A DNA stretch of 64,000 nucleotides from Acinetobacter bereziniae LMG 1003 = CIP 70.12 (GCF_000368925.1 NZ_KB849756.1:1010271-1074270); one strand, 5' to 3'; positions 26,910 through 35,314 are shown, numbered from the stretch's first letter. The notes: a model not told the origin generated them from the sequence alone. A program made the numbers and translations.

Positions 26910-27863
26910 TTACGAACGCAATGTCGGGTAAAATTCTTTCGTTAAATAAGGCGTAAGAATACCGTTCTCAGGGTTCAGCAACTTTTCTTTGTAATATTCC
27001 AAAAATTCAGAGGTATCATGATCATTTGGATGAAAATTTGGACGTAGATAATCAAAAATATGCTTAAAGCTACTGCCATAAACACCATCTTTTAAACCAA
27101 AAATCAGGCGAAAATTGTAAGGAATCTCACGCCAATAACGTAAGCTGATTAAATTTTTTGGATTCCGATAAAAAGGAACCAAAAATGAAGCTGCTGAAAT
27201 CAATACAAGAATCGTGATCAAAGCAGGGAAAAATCCAGCAATACGTAATAAATAGTTATTTGATAATTCTTGAAAAACATCAAAGGCAATGTCTTTATGC
27301 TCAGATTCTTCAAGCATATGCCACATCCAGATCGCACGCTGTTTTTCATCTTGAGAACGGAAGAAAATTTCCTCATGATTCATCATGTATTCCGCCAAAA
27401 CAGCCGTGAAATGTTCAATTCCCGCCATCAATGAAAGTTTCATTGGCTGAGGAAGACGTTCAAATCCATATTCAAACGCCCATCCTGCCCAAGTACGGAA
27501 AAGCTTTACAGGCAAATCACGAATTAAATAGGCTTCGTTTAACTCTTCATGCATTTTAGAATGAATGGCTTCTTGACCAATCAATGATGTTACACGTTGC
27601 TTAAGCAATGGATCAGTGATGAAATCACGATGATATCGTGCTGTATCAATCACCAAATCTTCACCGCGTGTCAAAAAAATTGACAATGAAGCAAAGTAAG
27701 CACTTGCTAACTCGGCATCCATATAAAATCTGTGATCGAGTTTTGCTGGATCAAAATCAAATTTCATATGCCGAATAGGAATAATCGGTGTTTGATTTGC
27801 CAAACTAAATGGCGCTGCAGCAAACATTTTAGCGACAGCTTTTTTTAACGGTTTCACGAACAT
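26910..27863 (-). CDS. PF10118 protein (annotated metal-dependent hydrolase), ferritin-like ligand pattern
   Basis: 317 residues, first gene of an operon with the SDR and monooxygenase. The family is usually called predicted metal-dependent hydrolase (PF10118). The residues I see follow the four-helix di-iron order: Glu68, Glu98-x-x-His101 (GQEAIHSKMH), Glu150 (AGIEHFT), Glu186-x-x-His189 (EESEHKD). This is the pattern of ferritin-like oxygenases, so an oxygenase role is as plausible as hydrolysis. One hydrophobic helix near 207-230 (FFPALITILVLISAASFLV) suggests membrane attachment. A second copy lies directly upstream with the same control element. Confidence 0.85.
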   Translation of the reverse strand: MFVKPLKKAVAKMFAAAPFSLANQTPIIPIRHMKFDFDPAKLDHRFYMDAELASAYFASLSIFLTRGEDLVIDTARYHRDFITDPLLKQRVTSLIGQEAIHSKMHEELNEAYLIRDLPVKLFRTWAGWAFEYGFERLPQPMKLSLMAGIEHFTAVLAEYMMNHEEIFFRSQDEKQRAIWMWHMLEESEHKDIAFDVFQELSNNYLLRIAGFFPALITILVLISAASFLVPFYRNPKNLISLRYWREIPYNFRLIFGLKDGVYGSSFKHIFDYLRPNFHPNDHDTSEFLEYYKEKLLNPENGILTPYLTKEFYPTLRS

Positions 27864-28160
27864 AGAAAATACTCTTTATTCATTTAATCTGGTCACCCAT
27901 GCACAGGTCTATTTAACACATGGCACAGCTTGCCTTTTGAGTAAAAACTCTAATTTGATCACTAAAAATTACGACATGCTTTGTCAATTACCATTGGCAT
28001 ATGCAGACATTCGATTAGCAAATTATGACAACCACAATGGATTGTCTAACAATTACTCTACAGTGTTGTTCTTCAAGATAGAAAATGTCCTATGAAGATA
28101 AGTTCTGTGATGTGTTGAGAAATCAAAACGGGTCAAATGTGCTATTAAGCAATACAAAAA
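27864..28160. other. Promoter region of the PF10118-SDR-monooxygenase operon
   Basis: Intergenic DNA between the two PF10118 paralogs. It contains the direct-repeat operator at 27991-28021. Next to it on the minus strand is TTGACA followed 17 bases later by TAGTGA, a possible promoter. The far side holds the upstream gene's terminator hairpin. Confidence 0.6.
27991..28021 (-). promoter_or_regulatory. 21-bp-spaced direct repeats (AraC-type operator candidate), copy 1
   Basis: On the minus strand TTGCTAATCG (28021-28012) and ATGCCAATGG (28000-27991) are two similar half-sites in the same orientation, exactly 21 bases apart. That is two helical turns, the usual geometry for AraC/XylS-family activators. 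TTGACA (possible -35) begins a few bases downstream. The block is conserved in front of the paralogous gene. Confidence 0.6.
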
Positions 28161-28188
28161 AAGAGCAACTATTTAGTCACTCTTGTTT
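28157..28188 (-). terminator. Terminator after the second PF10118 gene
   Basis: Arms aagagcaact (28161-28170) and agtcactctt (28175-28184) with internal mismatches. A run of seven T follows on the minus strand. It lies about 30 bases after the stop. Confidence 0.7.
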
Positions 28189-28213
28189 AAAAAGATGTTC
28201 AATTCACTCAGAT

Positions 28214-29170
28214 TTAGCTGCGGATCGCTGGCGTAAATTCTTTGATAAAATATGGAGTCAGCGTTCCTGTCTCTGGATCAAGTAGCTCTTTCTTGAAATA
28301 GTCCAATAGTTCACTGGTGTCATGATCATTGGGATGAAAGCTTGGACGTAGATAATCAAAAATATGCCCTAAACTACTGCCAAACACCCCATCCTTTAAG
28401 CCAAAGAGTAAATTCCAACTCCCCTTCGCTTCTCTCCAAAAGCTTAAGCTCAAGGTATTTTGCGGGCGCCGTAAAAACGGCAAAAATAATGCACCTGCAC
28501 CGACACCTACCCCAAGCGTAATTAAGGCAATAAAGAATCCTAAAATGCGTAAACTATAATTTGCTGAAAGAACTTGATAGGTATCATATGCAATATCTTT
28601 GTGTTCAGATTCTTCAAGCATATGCCACAACCATAAAGCACGTGTTTTTTCATCGAGTGAATGATTAAAAATATCTTGGTGTGTCATGGCATATTGAGCA
28701 AAAACAGCAGTGAAATGCTCGATTCCAGCCATCATTGAAAGCTTCAATGGCTGTGGAAATTTTAGAAAAGTATTGTTAAATACTTGTTCAGCTAGAAAAC
28801 GGTATAGTTGTACTGGCAAATGATTGGGAATCATCGTTTCATTATATTCTTCATGGACTTTAGAATGAATCGCCTCTTGCCCAATTAAACTGGTTAAACG
28901 CTGTTTCAAGATTGGATCTTTGATTTGGTCACGATGGTGACGTGCAGTTTCAATCACCAATTCTTCGCCATAAGTCAAAAAAATTGAAAGTGCTGCAAAA
29001 TAAGCAGTCGCCCATTCCTTTTGCATAAAAAATTTGACATCCAGCTCATCAGGGCTGAATTTAAAATCAAAATGACGAATCGGAATATTAGCAACCTGCT
29101 CAGTTAAATCCACCAATTGGCTGGGAAAAACTTTTGCAAAGACCTTTTTGACTGGTTTAGCAAGCAACAT
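28214..29170 (-). CDS. PF10118 protein, second paralog
   Basis: 318 residues from ATG 29170, chosen because GAGG lies 7 bases upstream and the length then equals the paralog (317). The longer reading to 29182 places the ribosome site inside the gene. The di-iron-like residues are kept: Glu69, Glu99-x-x-His102 (GQEAIHSKVH), Glu151 (AGIEHFT), Glu187-x-x-His190 (EESEHKD). A hydrophobic helix occurs near 208-230. It is a monocistronic gene with its own terminator and the same upstream operator as the operon copy. It is clearly a duplication with divergence. Function as for the paralog: unproven. Confidence 0.85.
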   Translation of the reverse strand: MLLAKPVKKVFAKVFPSQLVDLTEQVANIPIRHFDFKFSPDELDVKFFMQKEWATAYFAALSIFLTYGEELVIETARHHRDQIKDPILKQRLTSLIGQEAIHSKVHEEYNETMIPNHLPVQLYRFLAEQVFNNTFLKFPQPLKLSMMAGIEHFTAVFAQYAMTHQDIFNHSLDEKTRALWLWHMLEESEHKDIAYDTYQVLSANYSLRILGFFIALITLGVGVGAGALFLPFLRRPQNTLSLSFWREAKGSWNLLFGLKDGVFGSSLGHIFDYLRPSFHPNDHDTSELLDYFKKELLDPETGTLTPYFIKEFTPAIRS

Positions 29171-29290
29171 ATAAAACCTCATCTATTTATCTATAGTGCA
29201 AAGCTTTGTCTAAAAATCCAGTACAAATTCACATTCCTAGTCAAAACCATGCTTTTATACAGCCGAAATTAAGACATATTGCATCAAATA

Positions 29291-29321
29291 CCATTAGCAT
29301 TTACGGTCAATCGATTGGCAA
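29291..29321 (-). promoter_or_regulatory. 21-bp-spaced direct repeats (AraC-type operator candidate), copy 2
   Basis: On the minus strand TTGCCAATCG (29321-29312) and ATGCTAATGG (29300-29291), again exactly 21 bases apart. Flanking bases are also shared with copy 1 (GTCATAA before, GGTAWTTGA after). It lies 121 bases before the gene start, against 128 for copy 1. Confidence 0.6.
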
Positions 29322-29471
29322 TTTATGACTATCCAACAAAGTGTCAGACAAATAACCGAAACAAGTGTATTTGCTGATAAATAATGACCCGAGAGGACAT
29401 TTTTAATCATCCACTTAACTTGAACCTGAGTTTAAAAAGTCGTTATGGTGAGTCACAGATTGATTTGATGA

Positions 29472-30092
29472 AGAAATGAGATTGCCTACGATCGATTAGG
29501 CTTTGGACAATCATCTCCCCATCCCGACTTCTGGGATATTGATTTTGTGAAAAATGAAGCAATAGAAGGTTTTTCAGTCATTTTAGAGCAATTCAAAATT
29601 CAAGATTTTATGGTGATGGGACATAGTGTAGGTGGTGGGATGGCAACTCACTGTTCTGTTCAGTATCCAAAGCAATGTAAAGCCTTAATCACCATTTCAG
29701 CACAGGCTTTTGTAGAACAACAAACCCTTATTGGAATTCAAGATGCCAAAACCAACTTTCAACATCTAGGACAAATGAATCGTCTTAAAAAATATCATGG
29801 AGAAAAAGCTCAATGGGTTTTAAATGCTTGGACTGAAACATGGTTATCTTCCCAATTCCGCCATTGGCAGTTAAGAGACACGATAACACAAATACAATGT
29901 CCTCTCTTGGTCATTCATGGAGAACTGGATGAATATGGCTCTTTGGCTCAACCTCAACAGTTTATCGATTATGCAACTAAAACAGTTCAATTAGAAATTA
30001 TTGCATGTGCAAAGCATATGCCACATAAAGAAAATCCTCAGCAAATATTAAATATTATTCATACTTTTATTGTAGGACTTGAAATTGCATAG
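29472..30092 (+). pseudogene. Alpha/beta hydrolase, N-terminally truncated
   Basis: The open frame runs from 29472, just after two in-frame TGA codons, to 30092. It starts inside the fold with EIAYDRLGFGQSS, continues to the nucleophile elbow GHSVGGGMATH, and ends with LLVIHGELDEYG (acid) and CAKHMPHKE (histidine). The usual first 60-80 residues with the HG oxyanion-hole motif are absent in all upstream frames, so the gene has lost its 5' end. A GTG at 29547 could start a 181-residue product, but this would lack an essential part of the fold. A MITE-like element lies 54 bases after the stop. Confidence 0.75.
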
Positions 30093-30146
30093 CGTCATTT
30101 CATAAAAATGATTTGATTTCAATCTCATTCAATCCAATGAACTTTA

Positions 30147-30469
30147 GGGTCTGTGGACATTTCATAAATGGCTTGCGTTGTAGGTTAAAATTGAGCAGGC
30201 ATGAGGAGTATACTCCGCAAGGAAATGAAGAGAATAGCGAGACTATTTTTAAGTTTCATAACGTAGCCTGAGATAATTTTAGCCACAACCCTGAGCCAGA
30301 ACAAAGCACTGCTTTGTTTGCAGCGCAAGGCGCAGCGGGGACTAGCGTGTTTTTTGTCGCTTCGTCGTTACGAACTACTTATTTAGAATGACTAAATTTC
30401 GTATTTCGCGCCTAGAATCGCCTAAAAAACACACCTAGTCGCAAACATAGACGAATTGTCCACAGACCC
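30147..30469. mobile_element. MITE-like element, 323 bp
   Basis: Perfect 13-base terminal inverted repeats gggtctgtggaca (30147-30159) and tgtccacagaccc (30457-30469). Similarity extends to about 24 bases with mismatches. The dinucleotide TA flanks both ends, a likely target duplication. There is no transposase frame. An internal inverted repeat (gactagcgtgtttttt near 30340, its complement near 30424-30440) adds structure. TA duplication fits IS630/Tc1-type or some IS5-type (IS427 group) transposases acting in trans; which one cannot be told. Confidence 0.8.
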
Positions 30470-30636
30470 TATACTTTTATCAAGATTCTTAGAAAATTTG
30501 TGAGTCACAGATAAGCATATTTAATTGATACAGATGATCTCGTTGGACTTCCTCATCATTATAAAATTGATTGTTATTTGGCTGTCCTATATTCAATGCT
30601 AAACTGATTCTAACTTTATTTTAATCCCTGCTAACA

Positions 30637-31122
30637 ATGTTGAATTACTTTTGGCGCTTGGCAAAAATACTCAAAATTGATCAATTTAAATATCGCCCAT
30701 TAACAAATGGAGAAATTCGAATTAGCCGAACTGTGTTTGGTGACTTGATTGATTATGATCAGGTAAAAATCATGAATCACCCATATTTGCCTTGGCAACC
30801 CGTTGGCATCTTAATGGCACCTAATGGCTATATTCATTTAAAAGATGCCGATTATTGTGAAGATTTTTCATGCATGAGTTTAGCCTATCAAGCTGTATTC
30901 ATTCATGAAATGGCCCATATCTATCAATACCAACGCCATGAAAAAGTCCTGCTAAAAGGTGCAATTTTGCAGTCTGCAATGTATCTTAGTTTTGGTCGCT
31001 ATAACCCTTATCGCTATACTTTGGTTCAAGGAAAGTCTTATTTTGACTATAATATCGAGCAACAAGGAGACATCGCTAAAGACATTTATTTAAATCGAAT
31101 TGAAAATATCATTTTGAATTAA
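30637..31122 (+). CDS. Small HEMAH-motif metalloprotease-like protein
   Basis: 161 residues, no signal peptide. It contains IHEMAHIYQYQRHE (about 89-102), an HExxH zinc-protease motif, after a conserved-looking segment LIDYDQVKIMNHPYLPWQP and MAPNGYIHL. Acinetobacter proteins of this kind are often labelled Vgr- or Rhs-related from genome context, although the enzyme itself is just a minimal gluzincin-like domain. No VgrG or Rhs gene is nearby. There is no clear ribosome site before ATG 30637, so expression is uncertain. Confidence 0.65.
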   Translation: MLNYFWRLAKILKIDQFKYRPLTNGEIRISRTVFGDLIDYDQVKIMNHPYLPWQPVGILMAPNGYIHLKDADYCEDFSCMSLAYQAVFIHEMAHIYQYQRHEKVLLKGAILQSAMYLSFGRYNPYRYTLVQGKSYFDYNIEQQGDIAKDIYLNRIENIILN

Positions 31123-31523
31123 ATCAAAGCTAAAATTTGACACTTTTCGCTTTGCTTCGGACTTTTTTGTGATCTATTTCATGATTTTTTTAAAAAGAAC
31201 ATTAATTCCGATGTAAAAAGCAAAAAATAATGAAAAATCACTAGTTTCTACAAAAAAAATACTCTAAATTCATGGTGTCATTGATGCTGCACTGAATAAA
31301 CTTGATGAATCACTAGCTTCTGACATTTTTTTAGTTAAAATACTCAATGTCTGAAATTTTTGCCTTGCAAAAAAATAAAGATTTTTGATGATTTTTTGAT
31401 GATTTTATAGCTTCGCCCTTTGGCAGTTTTTGTTGTGTCTATATATACATACGTTGAATAACTACATTTTAAAAATCAACAAAATGTATATAAATTACCC
31501 TATTGGAATAGGATTTGGTTTAA
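31123..31523. other. AT-rich leader region of nadE
   Basis: About 400 bases. It holds a near-tandem ttgatgatttt repeat (three copies, 31379-31410) and TTGACA at about 31137. A promoter for nadE must lie here but was not fixed. No coding frame was seen. Confidence 0.5.
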
Positions 31524-33149
31524 ATGAAAAGTTTTAAAATTGCTCTTGCGCAATTCTCTCCATTCATTGGTGATCTTGATTCAAATGTTCAAAAGATGAT
31601 TGAGCAAGCCAATGAAGCAAAAAAACAGAATGCTGAAATTATTGTTTTCCCCGAACTTTCTATTATCGGCTATCCAGCTGAAGATTTATTTCTACGCCCA
31701 AGCTTAGCTAAACGTACAGCTCAAGCTTTTGAAAAACTAGCCACGATCAAAGATATTGTTTTGGTATTTGGTTTTGTAAATCTTACAGATGATGGTCAAC
31801 GTTATAATGCTGCTGCTGTCATGAAAGATGGTCAGGTACTCGGTATTTATAACAAACAAAATTTACCTAACTATAGTGTATTTGACGAAAAGCGTTATTT
31901 TAATGAAGGTCATCAACACCTCGTTTTTGAATACTTGGGTCATAAGTTTGGTGTATTGATCTGTGAAGATGTCTGGTCACTCAATACAGTTCAACAGTTA
32001 GCTCAATTGAATGTCGAAAGCGTATTGGTACTCAATGCTTCACCTTATGAAGTTGGTAAACCTCAACACCGTATCGTAACGCTGAAAGAATTAGCGAAAC
32101 AATTGAATTTGCACTTGGTCTACGTCAACCAAGTCGGTGGGCAAGACGATCTGATTTTTGATGGTACAAGTTTTGTGATTAACCAATCAGGCGAAGTTGC
32201 ATTACAAGCACCGAGCTTCATTGAAGACCTCTACTTTACAGAATACCAAATCGAAAACAAAAGCTATCAAGTCGTCGAAACTGCACCTGCTTTAAGTACC
32301 ATGGCTGAGATTTACCAAGGTTTAGTTTTAGCAACACGTGACTATGTGCAACGCTCAGGCTTTCCTGGTGTAATTCTTGGATTATCAGGAGGTATTGACT
32401 CCGCTTTAACGCTTGCAATTGCTGTTGATGCCATTGGTGCGGATAAAGTTCAAGCGGTAATGATGCCTTATACTTATACCTCTCAAATCAGTGTTGAAGA
32501 TGCTACTGAGCAAGCAAAGCGTATGGGAGTGACATTTGGTATTGCTGAAATTCATCCAATTGTAAACAGTTTCATGCAAACGCTCTATCCTTTCTTTGGC
32601 AACTCACCTGCTGATGCAACAGAGGAAAACCTTCAAGCTCGTGCGCGTGGCACACTGTTGATGGGTTTATCTAATAAATTTGGTAATTTAGTGCTTTCAA
32701 CAGGCAATAAATCTGAACTTTCTGTCGGTTACTGTACTTTATATGGCGATATGGTGGGTGGTTTTGCAGTACTGAAAGACGTTTATAAAACCATCGTGTT
32801 TGAATTGGCGAAGTATCGTAACAGCATTTCTGAAACGCCTGTAATTCCTGAACGTGTGATTACCCGTCCACCTTCAGCTGAACTTCGTCCAGATCAAAAA
32901 GACCAAGATTCACTACCTGCTTACGATATACTCGATGCGATTTTATACGCCTATATCGAAGAAGAACAAAGCCAAGAGGACATCATCGCCAAGGGCTTTG
33001 AACGTGAAGTGGTCGAAAAAGTAATTCGTCTTGTTGATCGCAATGAATACAAACGCCGTCAAGGTTCAATTGGACCACGCATCAGTTCACGTGCATTTAG
33101 TCGCGAACGTCGCTACCCGATTGTAAATGGCTGGAAACCTGGTGTATAA
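31524..33149 (+). CDS. nadE: NAD+ synthetase, glutamine-dependent
   Basis: Makes NAD from deamido-NAD, ATP and glutamine. It has 541 residues with two domains. The N-terminal nitrilase-type glutaminase (about 1-265) shows the Glu-Lys-Cys triad in VFPELSIIGYP, YNKQNLPNY and GVLICEDVW. The C-terminal synthetase (about 270-541) has the ATP pyrophosphatase loop LGLSGGIDSALTLA. The C-terminus SRERRYPIVNGWKPGV is typical. The next gene begins 6 bases after the stop. Confidence 0.97.
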   Translation: MKSFKIALAQFSPFIGDLDSNVQKMIEQANEAKKQNAEIIVFPELSIIGYPAEDLFLRPSLAKRTAQAFEKLATIKDIVLVFGFVNLTDDGQRYNAAAVMKDGQVLGIYNKQNLPNYSVFDEKRYFNEGHQHLVFEYLGHKFGVLICEDVWSLNTVQQLAQLNVESVLVLNASPYEVGKPQHRIVTLKELAKQLNLHLVYVNQVGGQDDLIFDGTSFVINQSGEVALQAPSFIEDLYFTEYQIENKSYQVVETAPALSTMAEIYQGLVLATRDYVQRSGFPGVILGLSGGIDSALTLAIAVDAIGADKVQAVMMPYTYTSQISVEDATEQAKRMGVTFGIAEIHPIVNSFMQTLYPFFGNSPADATEENLQARARGTLLMGLSNKFGNLVLSTGNKSELSVGYCTLYGDMVGGFAVLKDVYKTIVFELAKYRNSISETPVIPERVITRPPSAELRPDQKDQDSLPAYDILDAILYAYIEEEQSQEDIIAKGFEREVVEKVIRLVDRNEYKRRQGSIGPRISSRAFSRERRYPIVNGWKPGV

Positions 33150-33154
33150 GCCTC

Positions 33155-34195
33155 GTGAATGTGAATAATTCACTCCCAGCGAGCTTTGCTCAGGAACTTG
33201 CTCAAGCACTTTTGCTTGAGCAAGTGCGTTATACCAAACAACAATTACTTGATCAAAAAAATCCTCAATTCATTCAAAATTTTATTTCTCAAACTTATCA
33301 GAATGCTGACAAAATTCTTTTAAAAGACGTGATACAACTTGAACAACTCTGTTCAGTGGTTCAAAAATATGCATTTGAACTAAATTTGGGCGCTGATATT
33401 CTTGAGTTTATTGGTGTCGTTGCGCAAAAAATTCATCAATATGCAATTGGTAGCCAAACCGTTATCAATGATTTACTTTCAGATGAATCATTTGAATTAT
33501 GGATGTTCAAAATTTTAGAACTTGAACAGCTCCGAGATTATCTTCAAGAAAATTTACAACATAATCCGCAGATTCAACAGGTCAGCTTACAACTCGCCAA
33601 TCAAATTGTTGAAAGTAACACACCTTGGCTTAATCAACTTCGCCACTACACAGTTAAACAAAATCGTCTTGGTTCCAAAGTCATGAGCTTTATCCAAGAC
33701 CAACAGCAAAATATTGAATTAAAATTAGAAAACCAACTTGCGTCAGCAATACGTAAACAACTCAGCACGATTATTATGCTTCCCAATGAGGATTTAGCAG
33801 ATATCGCGACACACATCTGGACTGAAATCAAACAACGCTCCTTAAAAGAAACATTTTCTCAACTTCAATCCATAGATTTTGAAGAGTTCTTTATCTTAGT
33901 TTATGAAACATGGAAAGAGCTTCGTGAAACAGAATATATGCAACAGGTTATTCTTAACGTAGTAGAAGCATTTTATGAATATTTTGGTGAATACAGTCTA
34001 CAGGAATTATTACACTCTGTAGGTCTAGATAAAAATGACTTATTCATTGAAGCAGATCGCTTTATTCCACATACATTAGGTGCATTAGAACAGCACGGCT
34101 TGTTAGACAGTATCATCCAATCTTTGATAGCACCATTCTACTTAGATCCACAAACCCAGCGCTTTATAGAAAATTTTCTTGCTGAGAAAGCATAA
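33155..34195 (+). CDS. Conserved hypothetical protein, nadE partner
   Basis: 346 residues, start GTG at 33155, five bases after the nadE stop, so translation is probably coupled. It is a largely alpha-helical, acidic, Gln/Leu-rich soluble protein without signal or membrane helix. Long amphipathic helices occur around 110-230 (QQNIELKLENQLASAIRKQL) and a compact C-terminal helical part around 260-346. I recognise no domain or motif. The tight linkage to nadE is the only functional clue. Confidence 0.75.
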   Translation: MNVNNSLPASFAQELAQALLLEQVRYTKQQLLDQKNPQFIQNFISQTYQNADKILLKDVIQLEQLCSVVQKYAFELNLGADILEFIGVVAQKIHQYAIGSQTVINDLLSDESFELWMFKILELEQLRDYLQENLQHNPQIQQVSLQLANQIVESNTPWLNQLRHYTVKQNRLGSKVMSFIQDQQQNIELKLENQLASAIRKQLSTIIMLPNEDLADIATHIWTEIKQRSLKETFSQLQSIDFEEFFILVYETWKELRETEYMQQVILNVVEAFYEYFGEYSLQELLHSVGLDKNDLFIEADRFIPHTLGALEQHGLLDSIIQSLIAPFYLDPQTQRFIENFLAEKA

Positions 34196-34400
34196 CCATT
34201 GATAAAACATAGATCGTCTTTCTATAGACAACGTCTCAGTTAAGCGATTTAAATCATCAATATAAAGTACATTAACCTGAGTACGATAAAAATCCTTGAT
34301 GAAAGATGATACAGTCAAACCGCCTGATTATTCATACAAGTGATTTGGATGATTCATTTATTTTGTACTTTTTGAATCATTGATGGTCTTGCTATCGTGA

Positions 34401-34491
34401 GGCGACATGAATGTCGCCATGTTGAGCGGGGGTAAAGGATGTACCCCTCGCTCAACGAGAGATTTTTGTCACTTTTCATCTCTGAAAAGTG
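34401..34491. repeat. Cluster of three extragenic palindromes
   Basis: Hairpin 1: ggcgacat/atgtcgcc (34401-34408, 34411-34418). Hairpin 2: gttgagcgggggta/tacccctcgctcaac (34421-34434, 34442-34456), 14 bp with one bulged T. Hairpin 3: cacttttc/gaaaagtg (34470-34477, 34484-34491). No coding content. They look like a composite interspersed repeat. Confidence 0.7.
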
Positions 34492-34624
34492 AGCCATCGG
34501 CTACGCAAAAGAATTTAAACTTTAGCACTAAAGCGTGGCAGTACAAGCTTTAGATCATCAAACAATCTATTGATCGCCTTCATTTTATTGGTCAAGAGAA
34601 ATAAAACTATATTGATGGTTGCGC

Positions 34625-34688
34625 TTACGGAGCTTCGCTCCTCATACCAAAACAAGTATGGCGAGCCCTTGCGGAGCTCCGCTCCTCA
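34625..34688. repeat. Pair of direct-repeat hairpins
   Basis: Two copies of a short REP-like unit 44 bases apart: cggagcttcgctcctcat (34628-) and cggagctccgctcctcat (34672-). Each folds as ggagc/gctcc with a 3-base loop. Confidence 0.65.
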
Positions 34689-35163
34689 TCCTAAAATCGG
34701 ATGAAAATCCAGAAAAAATCCACATAGATTTATTATCTTTCAATGAGTTGAAGATTTAATTGTATCGAATTCACGTTACATTAATAAAAGCTTAATATCA
34801 TCAAACAACATTTTCATATCATGGATTTTATGAGTCAAAGCAAATTAGATTTTACTGTAACTGCTTTCAACAGATTGAGGATATGTATATGTAGCACTAG
34901 AAATTTCATGGTTGATAAAGCTTGCACTTATTTAAAAAACCATCACGACACGTACATTGGTAAAAGGCTAATATATGACTACGATGTGTTGGATAAATTG
35001 AACATCCTCATGTAACAATTTCAGTTCTCTTGTTTTGGTTATAAACATATCAAGCTTTATTAAAATAATGTTTGATTTAATTCAGCCTGATCACACAAAT
35101 TTTTTAAACTCATGTGCTCGACATAGGGTTTCGCGCTAAAAAAATTTGAGGACACAAAAAAAG

Positions 35164-35186
35164 AGACCATGCGGTGAGCATGGTCT
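35164..35186 (-). terminator. tRNA-Met terminator
   Basis: Stem agaccatgc/gcatggtct (35164-35172, 35178-35186) with loop ggtga. Seven T follow on the minus strand. Confidence 0.9.
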
Positions 35187-35193
35187 ATAAAAA

Positions 35194-35270
35194 TGGTGGC
35201 TATGACGGGACTTGAACCTGTGACCCCCGCATTATGAGTGCGGTGCTCTAACCAACTGAGCTACATAGCC
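35194..35270 (-). tRNA. tRNA-Met (CAU), elongator
   Basis: 77 bases on the minus strand with encoded CCA. The acceptor is GGCTATG/CATAGCC, the D arm is AGCTCAGTTGGTTAGAGC, and the anticodon loop is CTCATAA with anticodon CAT. The T arm contains GGTTCAAGTCC. The body is close to the E. coli elongator tRNA-Met (metT/metU type) rather than initiator or the CAU isoleucine species. It has its own promoter and terminator. Confidence 0.95.
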
Positions 35271-35285
35271 ATAAACTGTGTGCGC

Positions 35286-35314
35286 ATTATCTAAAGTTAT
35301 ACACCCTACGTCAA
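35286..35314 (-). promoter_or_regulatory. tRNA-Met promoter
   Basis: On the minus strand TTGACG (35314-35309), a 17-base spacer, then GATAAT (35291-35286). Start is about 8 bases before the mature tRNA 5' region. Confidence 0.75.

Larger units (their letters stand above)
34196..35155. other. Gene-free region with structured repeats
   Basis: Almost 1 kb between the nadE partner gene and the tRNA terminator. The part 34401-34690 holds five hairpins, listed separately. Flanks are AT-rich. A 64-codon frame at 34821-35015 lacks a ribosome site and protein-like composition and is not called. Confidence 0.6.

Noticed and set aside
28085..28285. 66-codon plus-strand frame
   Set aside because: It spans the terminator and the 3' end of the second PF10118 gene and has no ribosome site.
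30637..31122. Part of a type VI or Rhs toxin locus
   Set aside because: No VgrG, Rhs, PAAR or immunity-like gene is nearby; only the HEMAH motif is seen.
34821..35015. 64-codon plus-strand frame
   Set aside because: No ribosome site, odd composition and AT-rich surroundings; most likely chance.
35194..35270. tRNA-Ile2 (CAU with lysidine) or initiator tRNA-Met
   Set aside because: The body and acceptor stem are close to elongator tRNA-Met and the first acceptor pair is intact, unlike the initiator.
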